A stretch of DNA of 64,000 bases from contig NC_092663.1 of assembly GCF_032118995.1 (NCBI RefSeq), positions 3,410,001 through 3,474,000 of the forward strand, in the 5' to 3' direction. Position numbers and translations under genes: made by a program. The notes under the pieces were generated by a model. That model was not told the origin of the DNA. It saw nothing but the letters and a program-made list of their open reading frames with translations, and made no database searches. The stretch is from Asterias amurensis (lineage: Eukaryota > Echinodermata > Asteroidea > Forcipulatida > Asteriidae). Of this stretch, positions 1 to 12,544 are shown piece after piece; position 1 is the stretch's first letter, and the number at the start of each line of letters is the position of its first letter.

Positions 1-3000
1 GAAGCCAAAGCCTTTCATCTGAGCCCAAACAACCTCATGCACTGGATCCTATAGGACAATCAAATATAACAACAAATCCTATTTGATGAGATTTTGAAGA
101 GAAAAAAAAGAGAGAAAATAATCAAATGCATTTATATGGCGACTTATGTGAAATACCCCAAAAGCTCCTAACAATAAACAAATATCTACCACAATTAAGT
201 AGGATTTTAAACTACCATGTAATTGTAATGATACTATCTACATAAGTTGGGGTGGTTCTGAAAAGAACTGTTGGTTTCAACTCAACGTTTAGATCAGTAT
301 GCTCTGATAGGATCAGGAGAAAGAAGAACAAAACAAAATATCAGACTCATACTTAAGTGTACATATAGCAGGAAAAGTAAAAAAAATCCAAAAAAAACAA
401 AAAAAAGCATTGCAAAACCACACTGAAAGATTTAAACACCAAGTGAAAAGTACATCTTTGAAAAGGTTTAAACTTGCTAGAAACTGAGTTCAACAAAGCA
501 ATTGAAAAAAAGTTATTAAATGCAAGTAGAATAGCAAACAGAATAACTTCTGTCAGTCTAAAAACATAGAATGTTATGGCCGAGTGGGCGAGAGCAATTG
601 AAGGTCTGGTGGTTAAGTCATCGGAGTGTGGGTTCGAATCCTGATCATGTTAGTAATTGCTTGACAGTAATTGCTTCTCTCCACCCAGGGGTAAAATGTG
701 TACCTGCGAGGGTAGATGTTAGTATTGAATAATGAAAAATGTGATCTTTCTATACATAATAACAGCAGGTAACTGCAGGACTTGCTCAGTTGTATGGCAA
801 TAGTAGCTAAAGTTACTGCATCTAGCTAAAGTTACATGTCCTAGAAGCAAAAGGGGGAAACACTTTACTTTCAGTGGACTTACACATGGCTTGCAGAACC
901 AGCCCTGGTCAGTGCGATTGTTTGACATCAAGTAGCAATCCTTGCACAGTTGCACCTCAGCGAGCTAGAAAATAACAAAAACTTTAAAACATTGAACGGC
1001 TTCATAATATAATCTTAACACTAAACGAAGTAGTTCTTCAAACGAACCAGTTATTTTAAATCAAAGGTCTCCAAAGTCGAGAGTTTTCAGTGGCTTTTTC
1101 TGGCTTAAACAAACAACATTTATGATCTTGGCCAGCTGTGTATTTTGTCTTCTTCTTCAAGAAGTGTGTATGGAATTTGAGTTTCTTAGAGACTTTTCTT
1201 GCACTATATTCTACCACCACAGAGGAAATTTTCTGATTTGGGAGCCTTCCTGCTTGGTAACTACTACCTGGGCCGAAGGTAGAAAATTGGTTGGGACTAC
1301 TACTTAAGCTTTAAGTGGATCATTATAACTTCACTACTAGTGCTGGGCGAATAGTGAAATTTTGTTATTCGGATACCGCTGGCCAACTATCCGAAATTAA
1401 CCGGATACTCGAATAAATTTTTTCGCCACGAGAGGGCGCTATTTAAAAAAATATATAAAAAAAATTAATTTTTTTTGCCAATAGAGGGCACTATTCGTTT
1501 GTGAATGAGATCTTATGGGCGAATTGATATTAGTTTAAGACAGTGTCACTCGGTTCATTCATAAAAATGACCGGATCTAATTTAAAGATGGCGATTTGCT
1601 TTTTCTTTTGATCGTGATTGACTCTACGTGAAGGAAAACTTGTGTAATCTTTGGACAAATTACGCCAGAAATGTCATTGTTTTAAATCTTCACGGAGGTG
1701 AGCATAGTAAAATACTTAATTTATACTGTTTTATGCTGTCTTCACAGAAGTTTCATAAGGATTCAGACGAAACATTTATATCCGTTGTCGCCCGACGTCC
1801 GCGGATATTCAGATAGTTAAAGAATATCCGGTTACTCGGTTGTTATTACAGAATTATCCGGTTTGTACACAGGTATTTGCGCCCTATGCGGATATCCGGG
1901 TAAGAAAAAAAAGGCATTCGCGGTTACGAATAGGAAAACCTATTTGCCATTAACCGGATATTCAAATAATTTGCCCAGGCCTATTCACTACCACTGAGTG
2001 AGTTCTCAGTTGGTCTAAACATTTAGACTAGATTGCTCTTGTTATCATGTTATGCAACTTTTGTTCTTACATCATAGTTGCAGTCGTTGAGTGTGAACTG
2101 ACACAGGTCTGTGCGCTCGTTGGTCGGTCCGTAGTAAATAACAGACGTGTGAACCATCATTTCGGCATCAGACTGGAACTCTTCAATGCAGCGGTATTCC
2201 TTATCGTCAACTTTCTGTTCAAGAAACAAGAACACAAAAATAGTCGAACAGCAATTTACAACTATAATAAAACACTACTTCACGGTAGTAGAATATATAT
2301 GCAGGACAAGTTCTCTAAAGACATAATCTACCTGGCAAGTAGATACAGTGGTGTTACCGCAAATAAAATATATATTGATAATTCACCATGCAATGCCTCA
2401 AATCCCATATAGAAAAACAATATTAATATCAGAGTCTTATAAAGCACACGTATATAATTATGTAGCACCTAAGGATTTACAATGTGCTATGGCGCATACA
2501 GCAGCCACAGCCAGGGACACAGGGGCCAACCCCTTCTATTTTTGATAAGTGCACTGGGTTCTTTTACATGCATTACACAACACATGGGACCAACAGCTTT
2601 ACGTCCCATCCGAAGGACGAAGCAATGATTAAGCGTCTTCCTTAAGTGGCACGGCTGGGAATTCAAACCCACACTCTGCTGATCAGAAACATCAGAGTTT
2701 AAATTTGGTGCTCTTAACCGCTCGGCCACGACACTTCTACAGAAGTTTAACCAATAATAACACAAAAAAAGCTGGATACCCTGCAGGACACCACTTCAAT
2801 CTTCCTAATTATTTCATTTCTGACATTATTTTACGAGGCATTGAGAGACTATGTAACCACAGAGAGACTGTTCGTCTGAGCAGGGAGAAACTATGGATAA
2901 GGCTCCTCCAGAACATTCAACCCCTTGAACTGAACATCCACAAAGGAAATGACTAACAACTTCTCGTCTTTGCTTTTCCTTTTTCCAAAATACCCTTTTT

Positions 3001-6000
3001 TACAGACGAGCTGCAATCTTAATAATGGAAAATCAATTTATATTGTGATTTTAACTGTCAGTCTTTCTCCTTGTGTATTCCCAGTTTGTGATTGCTCAAT
3101 GAAAAAGAGGCAGAGTTTAAAGGCAGTGGACACTATTGGCAATTACTCAAAATAATTATTATCATAAAACCTTTCTTGATTACAAGTAACGGGGAGAGGT
3201 TGATAATATAAACCACTGTGAGAAACGGCTCCCTCTGAAGTAATGTAGTTTTCAAGAAAGAAGTAATTTTCCACGAATTTGATTTCGAGACCTCAGATTT
3301 AGAACTTGAGGTCTCGAAATCAAGCATCTGAAAGCACACAATTTCTTGTGACAATGGTGTTTTTTTCTTTCATTATAATATCTCGCAACTTCGACGACCG
3401 ATTGAGCTCAAATTTTCACAGGTTTGTTATTTTATGCATTTGTTGAGATACACCTAGTGAGAAGACTGGATTTTGACAATTACCAATAGTGTCCAGAGTC
3501 TTTAAATGATTGGTCTACGATTGCAAAATGAAACGAACCTGCATGATTGTGGCAAGATCAACGTGTCGGTAAACAAGATTGTAGTAGTTAGGAAGTGTGC
3601 CCATGTTTAACTTCTTGTGCAGATCTCGAGCCTGTAAAGTGGACAAACAAAGCAATCAGTTTCATTGGTGAGCAGGGCCAAATATCAAAGAGCTGCTTAA
3701 GTTCAGAAGGTAACTAAGCACATCAAAATTATGCTTAACCTGGATGAATTTACCAACCAAACTAGCATGTCACATGTACAATTAGGGACTGGTATACTGC
3801 TCATTTCTGCTAAGCAGCCAATTGTTTAGCAATATCTTTTGCTTAAGCAGTGCTGTGAAATTTAGCTTGAGCTATCGGTAACAGGTTGATAACAAAACAA
3901 AGTTTATAAAATACTCTCTTTTTTTTTTTTTTTTTTTACATGTAAGCTTAGGCCTATAAAGCGCCATTCCACAATAGAAATTAACATGGACAGAGAAAAT
4001 TGTTCAAACCATTGGTCCAGACTGAAAACTTGCTGTGGGTGTCGTGGATTAATAGGAGGCATGCACAAGGTGTTACTGCAAACCGAATATACATTGGTTT
4101 TGTTAAATTTCTTTTCATCTCATTGTCATGTGATTTTCTTTAACTTCTATGATACATACACATGTACAACATACATACCTTGTCCTTCATACGATTCAAG
4201 ACATGTTCCAGGAGTTTGTAGAGCATCGACTTAGTGAGTTTCAGGCTTGGTGATTTGATGGCCTGAAATAGCAAAATTAAAACAAACGGTAATTTATTCC
4301 CTTTTGTAATTTTCTTATGAGAGATCACCTAACATCACGAGGTTGGAGGGGGGGGGGGCTAGTTCAATCACTGTGGGTGCCGTGGACAGGGTTGTAGCTC
4401 GACTAATTACAGTGGTGGGCAAAAAATCTGATTCAAAATCCACAAAAACGCAAGCAGATCAACAAACTTATTCATGTTTAATTACGGGGCCATTATTGCT
4501 GAAGTGCAAGCTTCAGGCATGTTGCCCGGTTTCCGAACTGTTCATGTTATGGGGCCATACGATAAGTTGAATGGCCTTTCAACTTTCATGTTCTTTCTCT
4601 GTGACATTTGATACTCCTTATCATTAGCTGTGTCTCAGATCAATGCACAGTAGACAATAGCTTGATTTATTCCAGAGGAAGTCTGTGCTGGACAGCAAAG
4701 TGTATTTTGCTAAGAGTTCTGGGCAAAAATGGTAAGTGCTGGGCAGGATCGCCCGGTTATTTCAAGGCCGGGGCCTCACCAGGGACACGTTGCCATCTAC
4801 TGAAGGGGCTGAAACGGGTTCCCCCTTCACAGTCCGTAACGAGGCATGGGTATCATCCACTAGGAGCCTGGCTGGTAGAGCAGAAAACTGTGAGCCTGGG
4901 CCCAATTTCATAGAGCTGCTAAGCACAAAAATTTGCTAAGCATGAAATTTCTTCCTTGGTAAAAACAGGATTACCAACCAAATTTCAATTTGTTTCATAT
5001 TCCTTGTTACTGGTATTCAGCTGTTGTTTGCTTATCCTGAAAATCACGTTGAAATTTGGTTGGTAATCATGTTTTTATCAAGGAAGAAATTTCATGCTAA
5101 GCAAATTTTTGTGCTTAGCAACTCTATGAAATTGGGCCCTGGACAGGACCGCCCACAGTAACTACAACACTGGCCATGGGTTATTCAAGGCCTGGGCCTC
5201 ACCTTACAGACGGGGCATGTCCATGAAGAGCCGAGGTTATCCAGATCCACCCCCTTGGTGACACATTCAGGGTGGTAGACACGATAACAAGACTCACAGC
5301 ACAGGACCTCCCCAGGGCAGTGACACTTACAGCAGTACCAATCATGCGATTCATCCACCTAAACAGAGACAAATGCAAATTTATTCTAACAGTTGAAAAG
5401 AGAAACAGTCTGAAAGGTTGAGCCCTTTTTCGTTCCTTTGGTTCCACAAGAAGCATTTTTTTAACAGTTAGTGAGGTTAATAACGAGAACTTCCCTTGAT
5501 CCACTAAGCGAAAGTAGAAGTCCTGGCTGATTTCCTTTCTTCTGACCAGGTAGCAGTGAAAGCAGGACAGTTCTTTCAGAACTGAGAAGTCTCCGAATTC
5601 CAAAAGAGTTACTCCGCAGTAGTAGAATATATAATAGCAAGACAAGTTTTTAAAAGAACATAATCTACTCAGCAAGTAGATACAAACATGGTGTTACCAC
5701 AAAGCAATACAACAGTTATCTTACTATAATCATGGAGGAAGGAATAGAAGGAGCTCGAACGACCCGCAAAACCGCAGAGTAACAAAAGAATACCCTGACA
5801 ATGCCCCCGTCTATAACCAGTGGAAAAAGATAGGAGACCTCCAGCTGGACGGCCGATTAACGAGCAGGATTAGATTTCTTTGTACAGAACGTGCGGTACC
5901 GCCGCTCTGCACCGCTGCCTTCGTGTAAAGTTGAATCATTGGAGACAAGAATTGTGAATAAACACGTTTTCATTTACCGTTTGTGGTGTTTCACTGAAAC

Positions 6001-8097
6001 ATCATGGCATATTTTTTCATTTTTTTTGACTTTCCGGTCACTAGCGGTGGTTCAAAATTTGGGTATTAGCACACGAGGGTGGTTGTATTCAATTGTGTTT
6101 TTCGATTTGGTGAGCACAAGTGTACACAATTTTTATCAGGTCTCAAAAAAGTTGTTTTTCTGTATTATATCCATACGACATACGACACCATGGTTGAGTG
6201 AAGAACCAAGTGCGCACGCGCAAACTCACATACGCCAGGTCGCCCATTGTCTGTATAAGGTATGTCGGTGATTACGAGGTGTTGTTAAACGACCGCGGTA
6301 CCGCAGGTTCGACTTTTGAAGTCCCTTCGTTCGAGCTCCTTCTATTCCTTCCTCCATGCTATAACCAAGTGATTTGATGTTGTTATTCGTAATAAATACT
6401 TCTGGCAATGAAATCAAGGATGCCTGATAATCCAACTTAATCACTGTAGCTTACAAGCCTGGGGACACTTGCAAACAAAGGTGCTTGCTATGTAAACCTG
6501 AAACAAAAGGGTTCAACATTATCTTCCACAAGTATTCTGGGTTCTTTTACAGGCACTTCCAATCCTAGCACACGGGACCTATGTTGTGACATCCCGTTCG
6601 AAGGACAAATCAGTTACACAGGGAAGTGATATGCTGAACTGTGTGCGCAAAGCTTGAGAGCGTGAAAGCTTGCAGGCGCAAAGCCTGCTTACAAATTTTT
6701 ATTTTTTGAAAACCTAAGGCCTACTATGCGATCTGTGGCATTCTTTATGGTTTTATCTTCATGATTTTATAAGTTTGATCTCAATTGAAAAATATAACAA
6801 AATCAAATATTTAATGGGTTTTTTTTTTTTTTTGGGGGGGGGTAAAAAAAAAGTGGATTTCCAGTTAAAACGGAGAAATCACATGTTGTTGGCATCTAAT
6901 GAACTGAAGATAGTTACCTCTTCTTCCTCCTCTTTAGCGCACCAGAAGGCCTCTTGCTCCTGGCCAGCCCTCATCCCTTTCTTGGCCTTGGAGTTGTCCT
7001 TGACGACCAAGTCATCTTTAGTTGCATACGCAAGCTGAAATCATAAATGAAAATAAATAAATAATTTGGGGGTTTCAGTCGGGTTTAACAAAAAGACACG
7101 GACCCAATTTCATAGAGCTGCTTAAGCAGAAAATATTGCAGAAAATATAAGCAGAAAATATCATTTGTCTTCTTAGCACAACTAAGCAGGAAACCAGTTA
7201 CATTTTGTGGAAGTGTCGTGGCCGAGCGGTTAAGAGCACCGAATTCAAACTCTGGTGTTTCTGATCAGCAGAGTGTGGGTTCGAATCCCCAGCCGTGACA
7301 CTGTGTCCTTGAGCAAGACACTTAACCATTGCTTCGTCCTTCGGATGGGACGTAAAGCCGTTGGTCCCATGTGTTGTGTAACACATGTAAAAGAACCCAG
7401 TGCACTTATCGAAAAGAGAAGGGGTTCGCCCCGATGTTCCTGGTTGTGGCTGCTTAATGCGCCGTAGCACCTTGTAAACCCTTATAAGGTGCTAAATAAT
7501 TGGGTCTCAGAATTCATTACTGCAATAACCTATCTTTCTGAAAGTTTGTATATACTCAGCGCCTTGAGTACCTTGTTTGGTAGATACGTGCTTAACTAAG
7601 ACTTCGATATTATTATTATTTGTACATGTTAGATTGTGTTTTAGCATGTAACCTTATTTTGGTAAGCATAATTTTGTTGTGCTTAGCAACTTTTTATGCA
7701 TTTTCAATTGTCTCCTACTGACTGAGCAATGTAGAGACATAGGTTTGACACTTAACTCTTGTGAGGGCAATGCAGTTTTTCCTACCTCTACAATAGAAAT
7801 ACATATATAAACCTCAACAAGAACATTTTGGTGCTCCTAGCCACTGACTCGGCCAAGACCAGACTAGAAAAAAGAAGAAAGACTACTTTCTAAATATAAA
7901 GAAACTCTGGTATAAGACTAGGATATTACCTGTTGCTGTGTCTCCTTGGCCAACACGCGATGCTCCCGGCTCATGTACTTTATGATCCGATCCAAGTTGG
8001 CTACTTGTTTCTGTTTGCGTATTGCTGTGATGGCCTCCCAGAGTTGCTGCACAATCTGGGGGTCTGACATTCGTCTTTTCACCAATACTGGTGCCAT
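1..8097 (-). CDS. ZMYND11: ZMYND11 (BS69) orthologue, 5' half of the gene, partial
   Basis: Chromatin reader that in vertebrates recognises histone H3.3 trimethylated on K36 and represses transcription elongation in the nucleus. Eight coding exons are visible on the minus strand: 8097-7930, 7034-6918, 5358-5203, 4262-4179, 3631-3539, 2214-2071, 964-884 and 48-1. Every exon is a multiple of 3, has AG/GT borders and joins in phase 0, giving 297 codons. Order: N-terminal region (starts MAPVLVKRRMSDPQIVQQLW), PHD finger, bromodomain, CxxC segment (QLCKDCY...WFCKPC), then the PWWP start (VVWAQMKGFGF). This matches the order and spacing of human ZMYND11 as I know it. The start is the first in-frame ATG after an acceptor at 8107, in a good context (aagATGG). 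The rest of PWWP and the MYND finger lie beyond the left edge. Introns carry many MITEs and SINEs. Paralogue ZMYND8 is less likely because of the N-terminal region ahead of the PHD finger. Confidence 0.93.
574..720 (+). mobile_element. Family D SINE head fragment
   Basis: atggccgagtgggcgagagc (A-box-like) and gtgggttcgaatcctgatca (B box), then agtaattgcttctctccacc. It is not a functional tRNA because the stems do not pair. Confidence 0.7.
1338..1983. mobile_element. hAT-like non-autonomous DNA transposon with 8-bp duplication
   Basis: The ends are imperfect inverted repeats: left tagtgctgggcgaat, right end reverse-complemented taggcctgggcaaat. The element is flanked by the identical 8-mer ttcactac at 1330-1337 and 1984-1991. 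An 8-bp target duplication plus a (C)TGGGCGAATA-like terminus is typical of hAT elements. It is 646 bp and shows no transposase. The interior is rich in attcgg/ccggat motifs. Confidence 0.88.
2480..2740 (-). mobile_element. Family D tRNA-Leu-like SINE
   Basis: On the minus strand: tgtcgtggccgagcggttaa (A box), then attcccagccgtgcc near the B box position, then gaccaacggctt/tgtaaaagaacccagtgcac of the SINE body. The B-box copy is mutated (tttgaattcc). Confidence 0.78.
3117..3505 (+). mobile_element. Family A palindromic MITE (TTAA-flanked)
   Basis: Starts ttaaAGGCAGTGGACACTATTGG and ends near gtccagagtctttaa. It contains the family's internal hairpin, a fragment reading gacctcagatttagaa and its inverted copy, and the 3' block aaattttcacaggtttgtta. 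TTAA is present at both ends. It lies in a ZMYND11 intron. Confidence 0.85.
4898..5139. mobile_element. Family C hairpin MITE
   Basis: Inverted termini gggcccaatttcatagagct / agctctatgaaattgggccc-like (right arm has caactctatgaaattgggcc), with arms running into taccaaccaaatttc / gaaatttggttggta. Confidence 0.87.
5203..5358 (-). other. ZMYND11: PHD finger exon of ZMYND11
   Basis: A single 52-codon exon encodes the zinc-binding pattern WYCCKCHCPGEVLCC...CYRVYHPEC...WTCPVC, a C4HC3-type PHD finger. In ZMYND11 the PHD packs with the bromodomain and PWWP domain into one reader module. All zinc ligands appear to be present. Confidence 0.93.
5733..6358. mobile_element. 626-bp inverted-repeat element with 32-bp termini
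   Basis: Perfect 32-bp inverted ends starting catggaggaaggaatagaag. Flanks ctataat / ctataac suggest a 6-8 bp duplication. It inserted in a ZMYND11 intron next to another interspersed repeat. No transposase ORF was recognised. Confidence 0.8.
7213..7620 (+). mobile_element. Family D tRNA-Leu-like SINE, near full length
   Basis: A box gtggccgagcggttaagag and B box gggttcgaatcc form a Leu-type tRNA head. The body follows (gtgtccttgagcaagacac, gatgggacgtaaagccgttg) and the 3' end is tattattatt. It is in a ZMYND11 intron. Confidence 0.87.
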
Positions 8098-8361
8098 CTT
8101 AACTTACTGTTCAAGAAACAAAAAAAATAAAATAAGAAATAGTTTGAGCTTAAGAGGCACCCACTGACCTCAAAGTGCTGTACAAAAATGGTTATCTTTC
8201 ATTGAAGTACTTTTAAAAGTCACAATGCCTAGCCTGGAACTTCAGTAAATTGAGCAAGTTTTGCATTGAAACCCTTCCTCGCTACCTCGTTTTCCTCAGA
8301 GTTATGTAATCTAAAATACTTTTTGTACAGAACATCTTGTTCCAAATAAAAACAATGCAAG

Positions 8362-8695
8362 TTAAAGGCAGTGGACACTATTAAAAATAATTGTTTACAT
8401 AAAACCTCACTTGGTAACGAGTAATGAGGAGAGGTTGATAGTATAAAACATTGTGAAGTAACATAGTTTTTGAGAACGAAGTAATTTTCCACGAATTTGA
8501 TTTTGAGACCTCAGATTTAGAATTTGAGGTCTTGAAAGCAAGCATCTGAAGGCACACAAATCCGTGTGACAAGGGCGTTTTTTATTTCATTATTATCTCG
8601 CAACTTCGACAACCAATTGAGCTCAAATTTTCACAGGTTTGTTATTTTATGCATATGTTAAGACACACCAAGTGAGAAGACAGGTCTTTGACAAT
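8362..8695 (+). mobile_element. Family A MITE, right end lost
   Basis: Begins ttaaAGGCAGTGGACACTATT. It carries the gacctcagatttagaa hairpin and the tttcacaggtttgtta block, but stops after tctttgacaatg without the terminal repeat. Confidence 0.8.
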
Positions 8696-9209
8696 GGGAA
8701 ACTTTAGACTATCTGCCAATCACCAAGAGGGCGCTCTTCACCAGGTAATGTCAACAACCTAGGAATAGGAGAAGCATGAGTGACGGTCACTGACAGCAAA
8801 TACCTTGTGTTTTGCGTGTTTTTAAAGGTTTTCTTTTTAAAGGTTTTCAGATAGGCCTACAGCCTTCTTGAATACGAGGAAAATATTTAACAGACACAAA
8901 AAACTCTAGTATGAACCTAACAATCAGTAAACTTTCATACTAAAATTAAACAATTTTTTCTTATCCTTATTATTATCGTAACCATTCACACCCTAATTTA
9001 CTATATTGTTTATCAGCCCCAAATTATTTTTACTAATATTAACAGTTTCCCTTTTGATTTATTACTTGATATTTGAAAACAAAATGTTGCTCCCCCTGGC
9101 TGCCGCTTCTCAGGTTGTGTCATAAACTTTGGTGTGATCCCTGACTAAATGGTAGCTAGAGTTGTCTGGCTTCTGATTGGCACCCCCGAACAAAGGGAGA
9201 CTGCCAAGA

Positions 9210-9300
9210 TTGGGCTACATGTAGATAGCTCAGTTGGTAGAGTGCCGGCACGTTAATCTGGAGGTCATTGGTTCAAGTGCCACTCTGGTGAAGTTTTCTA
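9210..9300 (+). mobile_element. tRNA-Asn-like SINE head
   Basis: tagctcagttggtagagtgc (A box), cacgttaatctgg and ggttcaagtgccactctg (B box). The anticodon stem is imperfect and there is no clean acceptor stem, so a SINE or pseudogene is favoured over a tRNA gene. Confidence 0.6.
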
Positions 9301-10039
9301 TGTTTTACCAAATTTGTTAAGTAAACATGTCTACAAAATTTGTCAAAGTGTAGATGGGTTTATAACTTAATAGTCCCAAAACCTTGCCATCAGACTGAAA
9401 CTCAACATCCAAACATACTTTTATTTGCATTTATTAGCGTTAAGAACACCAAACTTGTCCAATCATTAGTTTACTGGCCTGATACCAAACTCACTGGCCT
9501 CAAGCCGGCAGTCCACTGTGAATTTCGAGCCTTGGCATTACCATTTTTGTCAGAAAAAAAATGATCATCAATGGACTTCTTTTGGAAAAAAAAAAATACA
9601 CATTTTCTGATTCTCTTGTGTTCAAATTCATTGAGAAATTGCCATTGTTTTAAAAACACAGATGTTAGTTTATATGTAGATATTTTGAATCCACTGAGTT
9701 TTGTACAAAGACTTGCCCGTTATTTTGTGTTGCTGTAAGACCAGTATCCTCACTTGGTGTATCCCAACATGCACAAAATAACAAAACCAGTGAAAACCTT
9801 AGCTCCACTGTTCATGGGAGTTGCAAACAAATAATAACAGAAAACACACTTGTGGCCTAGAGTTGCGTGCTTTCAGCATGCTTGAAAAGGGCTTTATGTC
9901 TGATCTGAAGCCTCTCTCAGATTCAAATTTGTGGGTGAAAAATCTCTTTCTCTAAAACTACATGACTTCAGAGGGTGTCATTTCTAGCAATGTTTTAAAT
10001 TATCATTTAGCTCTCCAGTGCTCTTTACCAGGTACAAGT

Positions 10040-10225
10040 TAAAAGCAGGACAGTTCTTTTCAGAACTGAGAAGTCTCCCGAACCTCCGATTATCTACTCA
10101 ACGGCAGTAGAATAAAGCAAGACAGTTCCCTAAGAACAACTCTACCTGGCAAGTAGATACACACATGGTGTTACCGCAAACCAAATATACATTGATACCT
10201 CACCATGCAATGCCTCAAATCCTAT
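10040..10225. repeat. Interspersed repeat, unnamed family G
   Basis: Shares gcaagtagatacacacatgg, tgttaccgcaaacc and caccatgcaatgcctcaaat with 2266-2410, 5510-5725, 21790-21870 and (reverse) 51700-51880. Origin not recognised. Confidence 0.65.
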
Positions 10226-11018
10226 ATACGTTTTCATTGTCACAAATTTTTGGCCTAATTACCAGAAGGTTTACCTGCTCGTAAAACTCAAATTAATAAA
10301 CAGTAGTGTGTTTACAAACGTGCAGTCTAGGGACTTACTATATGTAGGCTAATCCTACACGCATGTTTTTTTTTCTTTCTTAAAAAGACCTTCAACTGTC
10401 ATAACTCATTCATTCAATCAACCCAAGCCAAGTCTCCGAGGTCATTTGATCATTTTAATAAATAGGGCACACAAAACCTCACAGGCTTTAACCTTGACAG
10501 ATCACTGAACTAGCAATGGCGGGAAGTCCTATGTGTAACAAATGGCAAGTGATTGGAACTCTGAGATTTTATTTCAGAGTAAAAGCTTTGTTGTTGATTA
10601 AGAATTGGAAAATCGAAAGGCTGTTGGGAACATGGGTTGTTAGGTTACCATTGTACTTCCTTTGTCTTGTGGCTTAGTTTAATACATTTGCGGTATCTGG
10701 AACCATGCTCAAACCAACCGCACACAGAATGAAATTGAATACATTTTAATGCTCTTTGAATTGTTTAGTTTCAAGTTGTGTCCCCAGTCCAATTTGTTTT
10801 CATCTGGCATGATATTTGGTCTTTGGAAAAAGTAGGAAATTTGATGGAGTACAAGGGCTCACCTACATGTTTATGGAGGTACACTTGTACTTGTACTTCT
10901 ACTTGGATACTTGGTAGGGTCCATAAGACAGGACGTAAAGTGGAGAGACTGCTTGTCCATGAGCGGTGCAGGGGTGTGTTTGTACAAGGTGCAAGTAAAA
11001 AAAGACTCATTGCTGCTT

Positions 11019-11345
11019 TAAGCTTGGGTGATATCGATTTATTTTATTCACGATATATCGCCGACAATATATCGCAATATTCGATATAATCGCGATAAAT
11101 TAAATTTGATATCATCAGTCTTCAAACTCCAAGTGAAAGTTGTAGAAGAGACAGCCATAGCATATAAGAGAGGTGTTCTAATGACCTTTTCTTCTGGTTT
11201 TACTCCAAACCTATGGGGTGTAATATGTCTCAGCTAGCAAATACATATATCGATATTTCGATTAAAACCAAATCCATCCGATATCAAAATCGTTTCCAAA
11301 TTAATATCGCGATATTCGATAATATCGTGATATCGCCCAAGCTTA
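11019..11345. mobile_element. hAT-like MITE with GATATC-rich termini
   Basis: Inverted ends taagcttgggtgatatc and (reverse complement of the right end) taagcttgggcgatatc bound a 327-bp element flanked by ttgctgctt at 11010-11018 and 11346-11354. The 8-9 bp duplication supports a hAT origin. The interior carries many atatcg/cgatat repeats. No transposase is encoded. Confidence 0.88.
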
Positions 11346-11694
11346 TTGCTGCTTATAATACTGTAGGTGGGCAGTCACCACTCCCCTGAATACCTCAACT
11401 GAAGGGGAGGTGATGATGTTGTCAGGGAGTGAGTTACACATGAAATAGGTTCAACATTTAGACTATTATTCAGGCTATTTTATCCCAAATTTCAACATTT
11501 AGACTATTAATCAGGCTATTTTATCCCAAATTTCCCGATTCATTGCATTGGTGCCCTTGAAATGCTATAGTAGAAATTTAAAATTTCCTCATAGGGTTCC
11601 CTATATCAAGGGGCGATGCCTTTGTGCCCTTAAAAAAAAAAACACACAGGCTTGTCATTTCAAATTATGCTGTCATTTTGGTGGTTGAACAAAG

Positions 11695-11800
11695 AAAAGT
11701 TTATTAGAGCGGGAATTGAGCTTGCGACCTAAGGATTAACAAGCCAGCAGTCTACTAGCTGAGCTATCTAGCCATAGCCTACTGGCTATCTCCCTATTTT
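11695..11800 (-). mobile_element. tRNA-Asn-like SINE head
   Basis: Minus strand: gctatggctagatagctcag, cttgttaatcc (GTT-type loop), then caagctcaattcccgctcta. The B box is degraded. Confidence 0.6.
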
Positions 11801-12544
11801 GTTCGATGGTGAAAGGCAGAAGCCATACAAACTGTTCTGCTGTATACATGTAACCTTGTGGTTAAGTACTGTTCTTAAAATTTAGTTGTGTGTTACTAAT
11901 ACAAATGGAAGTGCAGTAAAGTGCCATGTTACTGTGGACCAGAGTGCATTGTGTAAATTTGGTATCTAACGCAGAAAAAAAAAAAATTCTAGGATTTTTT
12001 GTTCCTTGTCAACAAATTTAAAGGAACTTTCTAGATAAATATGTTAATGAACTCTCCATTATGTATCAGCTTTGGGATAAATTGTTGCGATAATCGTAAC
12101 AGGCCAAGTACTTCCTTTTTGAGAGGGCAATAACAACATGTTTTTTCTACCTCCATGCTCCTACCTAGGGATTGAGGAAAATTGGTATAAAAATCTTGGC
12201 ATAAAAAATGGGTTTCTATTCAAAGACATTGTCTAACCTCCTGAGGATACTTGGGCTTGTGTACGGCAAAGAAGCAGTAGGGAGTTTCTTAGCATAATGG
12301 CACTATTTAGAGGGCAAGTGCCGACTACCCTCTGGCTTGTTAACCGAGTGAAACACTCCACATTTGAATGCCAGCCTGACAGTAACATTGGCTTGTTAAC
12401 CAAGTGAAGCACTCCACATTTGAATGCCAGCCTGACAGTAACATTATTTTTGTCATATCGACTCGCCACCCCGCTCCCCAAAGGAAACTCCTCTTTCAAA
12501 GTTTCATTAATTATAATAAAATTTACCACCAAACTCGGCCCCAT

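Larger units (their letters stand above)
2071..4262 (-). other. ZMYND11: Bromodomain exons of ZMYND11
   Basis: Three exons (4262-4179, 3631-3539, 2214-2071) encode the bromodomain. The first gives the opening helix (KLTKSMLYKLLEHVLNRMKD), the second the ZA loop with VDLATIMQ, and the third the EEFQSDAEMMVHTSVIYYGP segment. As in human ZMYND11, the position of the usual acetyl-lysine-binding Asn is in a YYG context (human FYG), consistent with a bromodomain that does not read acetyl-lysine. That last functional statement is family knowledge, not shown here. Confidence 0.88.

Noticed and set aside
574..660. Possible tRNA-Leu gene
   Set aside because: A and B boxes are present but stems do not pair, and SINE body sequence follows. 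The same holds for the heads at 7213, 9210, 26711 and 51588.
5199..5675. 158-codon minus-strand ORF in the PHD region
   Set aside because: It reads the exon in the wrong frame; the correct frame with splice sites at 5358 and 5203 gives the PHD finger.
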